Of a stretch of 64,000 nucleotides of DNA, positions 46,745 to 55,592 are shown piece by piece. Made by a program: the position numbers and the translations under genes. Source of the stretch: Microbacterium sp. 8M (GTDB lineage Bacteria > Actinomycetota > Actinomycetes > Actinomycetales > Microbacteriaceae); the NCBI RefSeq assembly GCF_902506375.1, contig NZ_LR733284.1:3162222-3226221 (forward strand), given 5' to 3'. Numbering within the stretch: position 1 is the stretch's first letter; the number at the start of each line of letters is the position of its first letter. The notes under the pieces were generated by a model, which was given only the letters and a program-made list of their open reading frames with translations, had not been told where the DNA came from and searched no databases.

Positions 46745-46799
46745 CCGTCCCGGGTGCTTGCCCCGCGGGGCTTCGCCCCCCCGCCCGGCCGCGACACGC

Positions 46800-46896
46800 C
46801 GAGCCACCCCTTTCCACGCGAACCACCCCTCTGCACACCGTGCGCAAGGGGGTCGCTCGGCAACAAAGGGGTGGCTCGACGACAAAGGGTGGCTCG
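46800..46896. repeat. Repeat cluster with inverted GAGCCACCCCTTT/AAAGGGGTGGCTC arms
   Basis: GAGCCACCCCTTT (46801-46813) is the inverse of AAAGGGGTGGCTC (46865-46877), with a further copy AAAGGGTGGCTCG (46884-46896) and degenerate copies between. Three roughly 19-nt direct units run from about 46846. Non-coding REP-like cluster between the regulator and the glycosylase gene. Confidence 0.65.
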
Positions 46897-46982
46897 CAGG
46901 ATTCCGCCTGCCCCGCACGAGCCGTAGACGCGAGTCCGGCACCGCCGGGCGGAACGTCAGGGAGCGGATCTAGGGTGTTCCC

Positions 46983-47930
46983 ATGACCCTCGCCGCGGAT
47001 CCCGCCCCACGCCTGTGGCCGGCGCGGGAGACCGCGTACCGCCCGCGAGGCCCGCTCGACCTGGATGAGACGGTCGGCATCCTGCGCCGCGGCCCGAAGG
47101 ACCCCACGGTCGTGCGCGACGGCTCCTTGATCTGGCTCACCCTGCGCACCCCGGCGGGGATCGCCACGCTCGCCCTCCGCCCCGCGTCGGGTGAGGTGCG
47201 CGCGGCCGCCTGGGGACCTGGCGCGGCGGAGGCGCTGGACCGGGTTCCCGCGCTCTGCGGCGCCCTCGACGACCCGGACGGGTTCGACCCTTCCACCCAC
47301 CCCGTGCTGGCGCGCACCGCGCAGCGCCTTCCGGGGCTGCGGCTCGCCCGCACCGGCGCCGTGTTCGACGCCCTCGCCGGGGTGATCCTCGAGCAGAAGG
47401 TCACCGGACTGCAGGCGTACGGCGCCTGGCGCGTGCTCGTCACGCGGTTCGGCGACCCCGCCCCCGGCCCCACGCCGCGCCCCATGGCCGTCGCGCCGGA
47501 GGCCGACGGGTGGCGCCGGATCCCGTCCTGGGCCTGGCACCGCGCCGGCGTGCAGCCGCCGCAGTCGCGCACCCTCGTGCGGGCGGCCGAGCGCGCGCCG
47601 AGCCTCGAGCGCGCGGTGCTCGCCGCCGGCGACGGAGCGGGCCGTGATGCGGCGCTCACGAGCCTGCCCGGCATCGGGGCGTGGACCGCGGCCGAGACCC
47701 GGATCCGCGCCCTCGGCGATCCGGACGCCGTGAGCGTCGGCGACTACCACCTCGCGCACGAGGTCGGCTACGCCCTCACCGGCCACCGCACCGACGACGC
47801 CGGCATGCTCGAGCTGCTCGCGCCGTGGGCCGGCCATCGGCAGCGGGTGGTGCGGCTCATCCGCCTGAGCGGCGCGACCGAGCCGCGACGCGGTCCGCGG
47901 CTCGCCCCGGAGGACCACCGCTCCCGGTGA
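46983..47930 (+). CDS. HhH-GPD DNA glycosylase (AlkA-like)
   Basis: A 315-residue base-excision repair enzyme. The helix-hairpin-helix TSLPGIGAWTAAETRIRALG is followed by the catalytic Asp in VSVGDYHL. The N-terminal 190 residues resemble the AlkA accessory domain with the pocket region. It removes alkylated bases such as 3-methyladenine. No Cys-ligated FeS cluster at the end, so not EndoIII/MutY. Single gene. Confidence 0.88.
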   Translation: MTLAADPAPRLWPARETAYRPRGPLDLDETVGILRRGPKDPTVVRDGSLIWLTLRTPAGIATLALRPASGEVRAAAWGPGAAEALDRVPALCGALDDPDGFDPSTHPVLARTAQRLPGLRLARTGAVFDALAGVILEQKVTGLQAYGAWRVLVTRFGDPAPGPTPRPMAVAPEADGWRRIPSWAWHRAGVQPPQSRTLVRAAERAPSLERAVLAAGDGAGRDAALTSLPGIGAWTAAETRIRALGDPDAVSVGDYHLAHEVGYALTGHRTDDAGMLELLAPWAGHRQRVVRLIRLSGATEPRRGPRLAPEDHRSR

Positions 47931-47981
47931 GCCCCGCAGGCACCGCTGCGGCGAGGGCGGCCCTGCCGCCGGAGGCGCGGC

Positions 47982-48791
47982 TCAGTGCCAGACGGCGAGC
48001 GGTCCGTCCGGGCCGTCGATCACGGTCACCGGCGTCTCGAACACCTCGGTGAGCACGTCGCCGCGCATGATGTCGGCAACCGGGCCGAAGGCGACCACCT
48101 CGCCGTCCTTCATCGCGCAGATCCGGTCGGCGTAGCGCGCGGCGAAGTTGATGTCGTGCAGCACCACGACCACGCTCTTCCCGAGCTCGTCCGAGATCCG
48201 CTGCAGGTGCCGCATCATCCGGACCGCGTGCTTCATGTCGAGGTTGTTGAGCGGCTCGTCCAGCAGCACGGTGCCGGTGTCCTGTGCGAGCACCATCGCG
48301 ACGTAGGCGCGCTGCCGCTGACCGCCGGAGAGCTCGTCGAGATACCGTCGTTCCAGCTCGCCGAGGCCGAGGAAGTCGATCGCCCGGCTGACCGCATCCT
48401 CGTCGGCACGGGTGAGGCGGCCGCGGGAGTGCGGGAACCGCCCGAAGCCCACGAGCTGACGGACCGTGAGCCGCGTCACGAAGTGGTTCTCCTGGCGCAG
48501 GATCGACACGACGGTGGCAAGATCCTTCGAACGGGTGGCGGCCACGTCCAGCCCTGCGATCCGGATGGATCCCTCGTCCATCCCGATCAGCCGCCCGATC
48601 ATGGTGAGCAGCGTCGACTTGCCCGCGCCGTTCGGGCCGATCAACGCGGTCACGCCCTCGGCCGGGATCTCCAGGTCGACCGGACCGATCGCCACCTCGT
48701 CCCCGTAGCGTTTGCGGACGCCGGCGATCGAGATCCCGGAGTCGCCCGCGGTCTGCTGGAGGTGCGGACCGTGGGTCCGGATCTTGTTCAT
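47982..48791 (-). CDS. Siderophore ABC transporter ATP-binding protein (FecE type)
   Basis: A 269-residue ABC ATPase: Walker A GPNGAGKST near residue 50, signature ELSGGQRQRAYVAMVLAQD, Walker B TVLLDEPLNNLD, H-loop VLHDINFAARY. The FecE/FepC subfamily of iron-siderophore importers fits. Last gene of a four-gene operon; its ATG overlaps the second permease stop as ATGA. Confidence 0.93.
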   Translation of the reverse strand: MNKIRTHGPHLQQTAGDSGISIAGVRKRYGDEVAIGPVDLEIPAEGVTALIGPNGAGKSTLLTMIGRLIGMDEGSIRIAGLDVAATRSKDLATVVSILRQENHFVTRLTVRQLVGFGRFPHSRGRLTRADEDAVSRAIDFLGLGELERRYLDELSGGQRQRAYVAMVLAQDTGTVLLDEPLNNLDMKHAVRMMRHLQRISDELGKSVVVVLHDINFAARYADRICAMKDGEVVAFGPVADIMRGDVLTEVFETPVTVIDGPDGPLAVWH

Positions 48792-49837
48792 AGCCGTCCT
48801 TTCCGGAGCAGGACGAGCAGGAAGGCGGACCCGCCGACCAGCTCGATGATGATGGAGACGGCACCCTGCGCCGCGAACAGGTGCTTCATCACGAAGTACG
48901 CGCCGCCCAGCACGACGATCGCGGTGAGCACGGCGACCGGCAGCACGAGGCGGTGGGCGTGCGTGTCCGCCAGCTGGTAGGCGAGCGTCGCGACCAGGAA
49001 GCCGAGGAACGTCATCGGTCCCACGAGGGCGGTCGAGGTCGCCATGAGCACGGCCACGAGCAGCAGCACTCGCAGCTGCTCGCGGCGGTGGTCGACCCCG
49101 AGCGCGTTCGCGGCATCGGATCCGAGCGCCAGCACGTCGAGTCGGCGCGACCGCAGCAGGAGCAGCATGGATCCGGTCAGGCACAGCGGGATCGCGAGCG
49201 GCAGGTAGGAGGCGTCGGCATTGGCGACGCTCCCGAACAGGCGCGCGGCGAGCACGTCGAACTCGCTCGGTGTGAGCATCCTCTGCAGGAACGTCGACAC
49301 CGCGCCGAGCCCGCCGCCGATCACGATCCCCACCAGGAGCATCACGTGCATGCTGCCGCGCCGCCCGGACAGCAGCCATCCGTACAGTGCCACGGCGAAC
49401 CCGGTCATCAGCACGATCTGCAGAGCGAACTGGGGCACGCCCTGCAGCGCGGTGACACCCGCCGCTCCGAGCGCGAACACGGCCGCGGTCTGGATCGCCG
49501 TGTACAGGGACTCGAACCCCATGATCGACGGGGTCACGATGCGATTGTTCGCCGCGGTCTGGAACGCGACCGTCGCGGTGGCCTGCGCGACGGCGACCAC
49601 GAGGATGACGAGCACGCCCGTGACGCGCAGCTGCACGATGCGCCAGAAGCCGTCGGTGCCGAACGGCATGGGGTTGTCGTGCAGGAGGAGGCCGATCAGC
49701 GCCGCGCCGGCGAGCACCGCGAGCACAGCGACCACGAGCGCGTAACGGCGTCGCGCGCGGCCGGTGGGGAATGCTCCGGACGTGCGCTCGTCTGCGGAGC
49801 CGGCCCTGGCGGGACTCGGGGTCAGCACGTCAGCCAC
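48788..49837 (-). CDS. Siderophore ABC transporter permease 2 (FecCD)
   Basis: A 349-residue FecCD-type permease with about nine hydrophobic helices. GPMTFLGFLVATLAYQLADTH and a C-terminal VLTAIVVLGGAYFVMK region are typical. It overlaps the first permease gene by 8 nt and pairs with it as a heterodimer. Confidence 0.92.
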   Translation of the reverse strand: MADVLTPSPARAGSADERTSGAFPTGRARRRYALVVAVLAVLAGAALIGLLLHDNPMPFGTDGFWRIVQLRVTGVLVILVVAVAQATATVAFQTAANNRIVTPSIMGFESLYTAIQTAAVFALGAAGVTALQGVPQFALQIVLMTGFAVALYGWLLSGRRGSMHVMLLVGIVIGGGLGAVSTFLQRMLTPSEFDVLAARLFGSVANADASYLPLAIPLCLTGSMLLLLRSRRLDVLALGSDAANALGVDHRREQLRVLLLVAVLMATSTALVGPMTFLGFLVATLAYQLADTHAHRLVLPVAVLTAIVVLGGAYFVMKHLFAAQGAVSIIIELVGGSAFLLVLLRKGRL

Positions 49838-50837
49838 GGGGTCGGGTCCTCAGGATCAGCACGAGGAACACTGCGCCGCCGACCAGACCCAGCACGAGGG
49901 AGACCGGCACCTCGAACGGCATGACGACGGTGCGCCCGATGAGGTCGCAGACCGTGACCAGGCCCACGCCCAGCAGGCACACCCACGGCAGGTTGCTGCG
50001 CAGGTCGTCACCGCGGACCATCGAGACCACGTTCGGCACGATCAGTCCCACGAAGGGCAGGTTGCCGACGACCACGGTCACCACGCCCGTGGTCGCGGCG
50101 ATGAGCACCGTGCCGAGCAGGACGACCCGGCCGTGGTTCAGGCCCGCATTGGTCGCGATCTCCTCCCCCAGCCCCGCGATCGTGAACCGGTCGGCGACGA
50201 CGAACACGATCACGCCGACGACCGCGACGATCCAGAGCAGCTCGTACTGCCCGCGCAGCACGGAGGTGAAGCTGCCTGCGAACCACACCCCCAGCGTCTG
50301 CAGCGTGTTCGTGGCGAGAGCGAGGTAGGTCGAGACGGATCCGACGACCGCGCCCAGCATGATCCCCACGATCGGCACGATCAGCGAGGAGCGCAGCGAC
50401 ACCCGCCGCAGGAAGGCGAAGAACACCATCGTGCCGACGAATGCGCTCAGCACCGCGCCGGCCATCCGCAGCGGGATGCTCGGTTGGGGCACCAGCACCG
50501 AGACGGCCAGCAGCCCCAGGCCGGCCCATTCGGTCGTGCCCGTGGTGGTCGGCTCCACGAAGCGGTTCTGCGTCAGCATCTGCATCACGAGGCCCGCCAT
50601 CGCCATCGAGGCGCCGGCGAGCACGAGCGCTGTCGTGCGGGGGATGCGCGTGATCGCGAACATCTCCGCGCCGCCCGCGGATCCGGTCACGTCGTAGACG
50701 CCGACGAACAGCGACAGCACGAGGAGCCCGCCGACCACGAGGACGCCGATGAGCAGTGCGGGGTCGAAGAGCCGCGCCCGACGGCCGACAGGACGGGGCA
50801 TCCGGTCGGTCGTCGAGCGCCGGCGAAGAGTCAGCAC
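49830..50837 (-). CDS. Siderophore ABC transporter permease 1 (FecCD)
   Basis: A 335-residue FecCD permease. TRIPRTTALVLAGASMAMAG, GTTEWAGLGLL and LPFVGLIVPNVVSM are family motifs. A GTG at 50837 with GGAG 7 nt upstream is used; a later ATG (50801) has no Shine-Dalgarno. Starts 20 nt after the binding-protein stop. Confidence 0.92.
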   Translation of the reverse strand: MLTLRRRSTTDRMPRPVGRRARLFDPALLIGVLVVGGLLVLSLFVGVYDVTGSAGGAEMFAITRIPRTTALVLAGASMAMAGLVMQMLTQNRFVEPTTTGTTEWAGLGLLAVSVLVPQPSIPLRMAGAVLSAFVGTMVFFAFLRRVSLRSSLIVPIVGIMLGAVVGSVSTYLALATNTLQTLGVWFAGSFTSVLRGQYELLWIVAVVGVIVFVVADRFTIAGLGEEIATNAGLNHGRVVLLGTVLIAATTGVVTVVVGNLPFVGLIVPNVVSMVRGDDLRSNLPWVCLLGVGLVTVCDLIGRTVVMPFEVPVSLVLGLVGGAVFLVLILRTRPRG

Positions 50838-50857
50838 GCGCGTTCTCCAGAGTGGCG

Positions 50858-51850
50858 TCAGCTCTTCTTCGCGCTCTTCTCGAGAGCGTCGGCGAAGGAG
50901 TTCAGGAACGTCGTGTAGGTCTGGATGCCCTCGTTGAGGTAGGTGTCGGTGGGCATGTAGACGACGTGCTTCTGCTGGATCGCGGCGACCGATGCCAGCG
51001 CCTGGTTCTTCTCGAGGATGTCCGCCGCCTGCACGTACGACGGGTCGTCCTTGGCGAACACCGCGTCGCGGTCCATCACCAGGATCCAGGACGGGTTCGA
51101 TGCGGCGATCGCCTCGACCGAGATGTCGTCGCCCTTGTGGTTGTCGTCGGCCCCCTCGACCGTGAGCGCCGGAGTGAGGCCGATCAGGTCGAACACCGGG
51201 CCGAGGGTCCGCCCGACGGTCGGCGCGAGATAGCCGATCTTCCCGCCGGAGGTCGTGACCGCCATCACGCTGGATCCGTCGTAGGCCCTCTTGGCGCGTT
51301 CCACAGCCTTGTCGAAGTCGGCGGCCAGCTTCTTCGCCTCCTTCTGCTTGCCGAAGATCTCGCCGAGCACCGTCACCTGTCGCTTGAGCTCGGCGTCGAG
51401 AGGCTTCCCCTCGCGCGGATCCAGCTCGAGGATCGTCGCGTCCGGGACGAGGGCGGCGAGCTTGTCGTGGTGCTGGGTGAAGCGCTGCCCGTTCACGATG
51501 AGGTCGGGGTCGACCGCGACGACAGCCTCGAGATCGGGCTCCATGTGCGTGCCGAGATCGATGATGCTCTTGTCCTTCACGTACGACACGGTGTCCGGCA
51601 TCAGCGACACGGCCGCCGCCTTCACAGGGATGCCCCAGTCGGCCAGCGTCTGGAATGTGCGGTTGTCCGTGGCGACGACCGAGGCCGGAGGCGCGGAGAG
51701 CGTGTGCTCGCCGTTGTTGTCCTCGACGGTCACGGTGCGGGCGGTCGGGGTTTCCGCGGGCGCGGCGGCGGGGCCCGAGGCGCATCCGGTGAGAGCGAGG
51801 GCGGCGGCGAGGCCGAGCGCAGTGGCGGTGAGGATCCGAGGCACGGACAT
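50858..51850 (-). CDS. Siderophore-binding lipoprotein
   Basis: A 330-residue periplasmic-binding (PF01497) lipoprotein. Lipobox LTGC (Cys23) gives membrane anchoring. TVEDNNGEHTLSAPPASVVATDNRTFQTL and DPDLIVNG are typical of iron-siderophore or heme binders. First gene of the importer operon, with iron-box palindromes upstream. Substrate unknown, most likely a ferric siderophore. Confidence 0.9.
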   Translation of the reverse strand: MSVPRILTATALGLAAALALTGCASGPAAAPAETPTARTVTVEDNNGEHTLSAPPASVVATDNRTFQTLADWGIPVKAAAVSLMPDTVSYVKDKSIIDLGTHMEPDLEAVVAVDPDLIVNGQRFTQHHDKLAALVPDATILELDPREGKPLDAELKRQVTVLGEIFGKQKEAKKLAADFDKAVERAKRAYDGSSVMAVTTSGGKIGYLAPTVGRTLGPVFDLIGLTPALTVEGADDNHKGDDISVEAIAASNPSWILVMDRDAVFAKDDPSYVQAADILEKNQALASVAAIQQKHVVYMPTDTYLNEGIQTYTTFLNSFADALEKSAKKS

Positions 51851-51900
51851 GGAGATGCTCCTGTTCTGCGGGATGTGCGGTGCGAGACTCGGCGATTCGG

Positions 51901-51916
51901 GTTAGGGTTACCTAAC
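51901..51916. promoter_or_regulatory. DtxR/IdeR-like iron box 1
   Basis: GTTAGGGTTACCTAAC, imperfect palindrome close to the TTAGGTTAGSCTAACCTAA consensus, nearer to the binding-protein gene. Confidence 0.75.
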
Positions 51917-51933
51917 TTCGCTCTGAGTCGCAC

Positions 51934-51947
51934 TAAGGCTAGCCTTA
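51934..51947. promoter_or_regulatory. DtxR/IdeR-like iron box 2
   Basis: Perfect 14-bp palindrome TAAGGCTAGCCTTA, 5 nt before the ATG of the siderophore-interacting protein, so iron would repress both divergent units. Confidence 0.75.
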
Positions 51948-51951
51948 CCTT

Positions 51952-52719
51952 ATGAACTTCGCGAAATCCGGCTTCACCCTGACGCGACGCCCTCTCGAGC
52001 TGCGCTTCCGCGCGCTCAGCCTCACCGCGCGGGACTGGCTCGGCCCCGATTTCGTGAGGGTGCGGCTGTCCGGACCTGATCTCGCCGGCTTCGACTCGCT
52101 CGGCGCAGACGACCACATGCGGCTGTTCTTCGTCGACGCACCGACCGACTCGGTCGAGGAACTGCGTGCGGCGCCGAGCCGCGAGTACACACCGCTGGCC
52201 TGGGGCGAGGACTGGCTCGACGTGGAGTTCGCGGTCCACGGGGACGAGGGCGTCGCAGCTCGCTGGGCGGCGACCGCTCCGCTGGGCTCGGTCATCGGCG
52301 TCGGCGGCCCGCGCGGATCCATGGTGCTGGAGGGCGCGCCCGACGGCTGGCTGCTCGCGGGCGACGAGACCGCGATCCCCGCGATCCGCCGTTTCGCGGC
52401 GCGGGTCCCCGCGGGCGTGCCGGCCCGCATCGCGATCGAGGTGCGCTCCGCCGAGCACGAGCTGGCGATCGACGCCCCGGTCCCGATCGAGTGGATCCAC
52501 CGCGGCGATGCTCCCGCGGGTTCCGCCCTGGCGTCCTTCCTGGAGTCGCAGCGCGCCGCCGACCGACCGGGCGAGGCGCCGTTCGTCTTCATCGCGGCCG
52601 AGGCCTCGATCGTGAAGCCCGGTCGCGCCCTGCTGGAGCGCTGGGGGGTCGACCCGGCCCAGGCGGTGGTGAAGGGCTATTGGCGGCGCGGCGAGGCCGA
52701 ATACCACGCGCCGCACTGA
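51952..52719 (+). CDS. Siderophore-interacting protein (ferric-siderophore reductase)
   Basis: A 255-residue SIP family FAD protein. The FAD-binding part has SREYTPL, GPRGSM and the C-terminal SIP domain GDETAIPAIRRF and ending VKGYWRRGEAEYH. It reduces ferric siderophores after import. It is divergent from the importer with iron boxes between, and its ATG is within 5 nt of box 2, so it may be leaderless or have a very short 5' end. Confidence 0.92.
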   Translation: MNFAKSGFTLTRRPLELRFRALSLTARDWLGPDFVRVRLSGPDLAGFDSLGADDHMRLFFVDAPTDSVEELRAAPSREYTPLAWGEDWLDVEFAVHGDEGVAARWAATAPLGSVIGVGGPRGSMVLEGAPDGWLLAGDETAIPAIRRFAARVPAGVPARIAIEVRSAEHELAIDAPVPIEWIHRGDAPAGSALASFLESQRAADRPGEAPFVFIAAEASIVKPGRALLERWGVDPAQAVVKGYWRRGEAEYHAPH

Positions 52720-52854
52720 GCCGGCTCGAAGGAATTCGATCCACACATCCTGCGGATCCGAACGGTTCTTCACGGATCGCACGGGCACGTCGGCATCGCT
52801 GCGCGGCCGCTGGCATCATCGGGGGATGGGTGCGACCATGACGGAGTGGGATTC

Positions 52855-53112
52855 ATGAACGACGCGCAGATCTGGACGATGATTGGGGCCTTCACCGCCC
52901 TGATGATCGGCATGCTCACGGTCATCTCCACGCTGTTCGTCCGCGTCGTGCGTGCCGAGATCGGCGGGCTCCGGTCCGAGATGAATGGTCAGATCGGCGG
53001 TCTGCGCAACGAGATGAACGCACGCTTCGACGCGGTCAACGTCCGCATGGACGGGCTTGATCGCGATGTGCAAGCGCTCGTGAAGCGCACTTTCGGCCTC
53101 GACCGGGAGTAG
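52855..53112 (+). CDS. Small membrane-anchored coiled-coil protein
   Basis: An 85-residue protein with one N-terminal membrane helix (about 8-30, IGAFTALMIGMLTVISTLFV) followed by a coiled coil with GGLRSEMNGQIGGLRNEMNA repeats. Not recognised as a known family. Convergent with the RidA-like gene. Confidence 0.65.
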   Translation: MNDAQIWTMIGAFTALMIGMLTVISTLFVRVVRAEIGGLRSEMNGQIGGLRNEMNARFDAVNVRMDGLDRDVQALVKRTFGLDRE

Positions 53113-53124
53113 CGATTTCGCAGC

Positions 53125-53535
53125 TCAGGACGGATCCATGACGGCGGCGACCGCCTCGATCTCGACGAGCTGCTCCTCATAGCCGAGCACCGTCACCCCG
53201 AGCAGCGTGCTGGGCACGTCATGCTCGCCGAACGCGTCGCGTACCACGGCCCATGCTGCGCCGAGATCAGACCGACGCGATGACGCGACGAGCACGCGCG
53301 TGCTGATCACGTCGGTCAGCTCGGCCCCTGCCGCGGCGAGCGCTTCCCGCAGGTTCTCAATGCAGGCCGCGGCCTGCCCGACGTAGTCTCCGACCGCCAC
53401 CGTACTTCCGTCGCGGTTCAACGGGCACGCGCCGGCGAGGAAGATCAACCGCGCTCCGGCCGGTGCGGTCGCCGCATACGCGTACTGCGCGACATCGGAC
53501 AGCTCTGCGGCACGGATCAGGGTTACGACGGTCAT
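53125..53535 (-). CDS. RidA/YjgF-family protein
   Basis: A 136-residue YjgF/RidA family member. RLIFLAGACPLNRDG is typical and the domain has ENLREALAAAGAEL. The conserved Arg of imine/enamine deaminases maps to near ISTRVLV, so a RidA-like detoxification of reactive imines is plausible. Start at ATG 53535. Confidence 0.85.
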   Translation of the reverse strand: MTVVTLIRAAELSDVAQYAYAATAPAGARLIFLAGACPLNRDGSTVAVGDYVGQAAACIENLREALAAAGAELTDVISTRVLVASSRRSDLGAAWAVVRDAFGEHDVPSTLLGVTVLGYEEQLVEIEAVAAVMDPS

Positions 53536-53587
53536 GTCGACAGTCTGGCGCACCGGGCGGTTCCCACCCGTCGGGCAGACTGGATCC

Positions 53588-54007
53588 ATGCCCCTCTTCG
53601 ATCACCTCGGCCTCACCGTGGCCGATCTCGACCGTGCGTACGCCCAGTGGAACCCGGTGCTGACGGCCCTCGGCTGCAGCAGCAACGGCGAGGAGTTCGA
53701 GGGCGGGATCGCGTGGTCACGCGACGACGAGACCGAGCTGATCCTGTACCGCGCCCCCGGGCCCGGCGGCGAACCGCATCGGCATGGGCGGGTCGGCTGG
53801 CAGCACCTCGCGTTCGCCCTCGACTCGCGCGCCGAGGTGGAGCGCCTGCACGACATCGCGCTCGCAGCGGGCTGGACGGCGGTGCGGGATCCCAAGGTGT
53901 TCACGCGCTTCTCCGACCGCTACTACGCCTCCTTCGTGGAGGACGACAACGGGATCCGGATCGAGTTCATGCACAACCCGCCGCGGCAGGACGCCGGTCA
54001 GCCGTAG
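53588..54007 (+). CDS. VOC-superfamily protein A
   Basis: A 139-residue VOC (glyoxalase-fold) protein with FDHLGLTVADLDRAYA and a C-terminal module RYYASFVEDDNGIRIEF; His, Glu and Glu of a metal site are compatible. It is paralogous to the gene at 54643 and flanks it with one unrelated gene between. Substrate unknown. Confidence 0.83.
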   Translation: MPLFDHLGLTVADLDRAYAQWNPVLTALGCSSNGEEFEGGIAWSRDDETELILYRAPGPGGEPHRHGRVGWQHLAFALDSRAEVERLHDIALAAGWTAVRDPKVFTRFSDRYYASFVEDDNGIRIEFMHNPPRQDAGQP

Positions 54008-54085
54008 CAGCTCCGCGCCGCAGGGCGGTCGATCATCCCGATCCGGAGAGCACGACGGCAGGGCGATACGGCAGGAGGAGACCCG

Positions 54086-54466
54086 CTACTGCGAGATGCT
54101 CTCGGCGAGGATGCCCGCGTCGTGCAGGGCGCTCGCGAGGGCGTTGGCCGTCTCCTTGAACGCCGTGTCGGTCTTGGCAGCGCCCAGCGCGCCGCCCTTG
54201 AGCGCGCCGCCGGTCATGTTGCGGATCAGGCGTGCGACCAGCCGGCCCTGCCCGTCGACCATGAAGTCCACGACGAACGTGATCTGGAAGTTCTTGCCGG
54301 CAAGAGCACCCAGCCACAGGGTCGCGGCTCCGCTGCCGCGCTTGGCGAGCAGTCCGCCTGTGGGAGTGGTGCTGACGACGAAGCCCTCGGACCCGAGGGT
54401 GGACGCGACGAACTGACGCGCGAATCCGTGGTCGCCCACGAGGAAGAAGTCATGCGCAGAGGCCAT
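54086..54466 (-). CDS. Hypothetical protein between two VOC genes
   Basis: A 126-residue protein not recognised. It is cytosolic in appearance, with ATLWLGALAGKNFQITFVVDFMV and a Gly/Ala-rich tail, and is antiparallel to its VOC neighbours. No membrane segments. Confidence 0.6.
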   Translation of the reverse strand: MASAHDFFLVGDHGFARQFVASTLGSEGFVVSTTPTGGLLAKRGSGAATLWLGALAGKNFQITFVVDFMVDGQGRLVARLIRNMTGGALKGGALGAAKTDTAFKETANALASALHDAGILAESISQ

Positions 54467-54642
54467 GGTGGAGTCCTTGAGAGAGAACGGGTCCTCGAGA
54501 AGACGAGGGAGCGGCCGTCGACAGATCCGGCGGGCCGGTGACCAACATACTGGAAGGTCTCGCGCGGGAATGACTCACGGCGGTGACGCCGTCCGCTCGC
54601 TCCACCCGGAGGGATGTCCGCGGCATCCGGGATGCTGGTGTC

Positions 54643-55056
54643 ATGGCTTCTCTCGACCACCTCGGCATCAGTGTCGACCACGTCCCCAGCGCCTCGGCGC
54701 AGTTCGATCCCGTGCTCCGCGCACTGGGCTACACCCGCACGCATGACGCTCCAGATCTCGCGTACTGGCGGCAGGACGGTCAGCCCGAGATCCTGCTCTA
54801 CCCCGCACGCGAGAACGCAGACGGACCGCACGAGCACGGCAAGGTGGGCTGGCAGCACCTCGCGTTCGCCGTCGGCTCGCGGGACGAGGTCGATCGCGTG
54901 CACGCCATCGCTCTCGGGGCGGGCTGGACGCCCGTGCGGGCACCCAAGGAGTACCCGCGCTTCAGCGACCGCTACTACGCGTCCTTCCTCGAGGACGACA
55001 ACGGGATCCGTCTCGAGGTGGTGCACAACCCGCCCCGGGACGCGGCCGACGCCTGA
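54643..55056 (+). CDS. VOC-superfamily protein B
   Basis: A 137-residue VOC protein whose C-terminal half matches protein A: RFSDRYYASFLEDDNGIRLE. The pair probably arose by local duplication. Function unknown. Confidence 0.83.
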   Translation: MASLDHLGISVDHVPSASAQFDPVLRALGYTRTHDAPDLAYWRQDGQPEILLYPARENADGPHEHGKVGWQHLAFAVGSRDEVDRVHAIALGAGWTPVRAPKEYPRFSDRYYASFLEDDNGIRLEVVHNPPRDAADA

Positions 55057-55147
55057 TCCGCGACACACCGTTGCCGTTGTCGGTGGGCGGCCTCAGACTG
55101 AGTGCGGCGCCGGTGCGGCGTCGTCGATCCGAGCACGGAGAACAGTC

Positions 55148-55564
55148 ATGACCATCCTCAATCCGTACATCTCGTTCCGCGGCGACGCCCGCGCGGCGAT
55201 GGAGTTCTACCAGCAGGCGCTCGGCGGCGACCTGCAGGTGATGACCTTCGGCGACATGCCGGGCATGGTCCAGGACGAGGCCGAGCAGTCGCTCGTGATG
55301 CACTCGATGCTGACCACCCCGGGCGGTCTGGTGCTGATGGCGTCGGACACGCCGGCGCACTACGAGTACAAGGCGCCGCAGGGGGTCTCGGTGTCGCTGA
55401 GCGGGACCGACGAGGCCGAGATCCGCGCCGCGTGGGACAAGCTCGCCGACGGCGCGACCATCACGCAGGAGTTCGGCCCCGCGCCCTGGGGCGACCAGTT
55501 CGGCATGCTCACCGACAAGTTCGGCATCGACTGGATGTTCTCGGCGGGCCAGAGCCAGGCCTGA
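55148..55564 (+). CDS. PhnB-like VOC protein
   Basis: A 138-residue VOC protein of the PhnB-like subgroup: NPYISFRGDARAAMEFYQQALGG is its N-terminal signature and DKFGIDWMFSAG the end. No function assigned for most members. Third VOC gene in 2 kb but of a different branch. Confidence 0.85.
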   Translation: MTILNPYISFRGDARAAMEFYQQALGGDLQVMTFGDMPGMVQDEAEQSLVMHSMLTTPGGLVLMASDTPAHYEYKAPQGVSVSLSGTDEAEIRAAWDKLADGATITQEFGPAPWGDQFGMLTDKFGIDWMFSAGQSQA

Positions 55565-55592
55565 TCCGCCTCGGAGCGCTGGGCTCGCCGGC

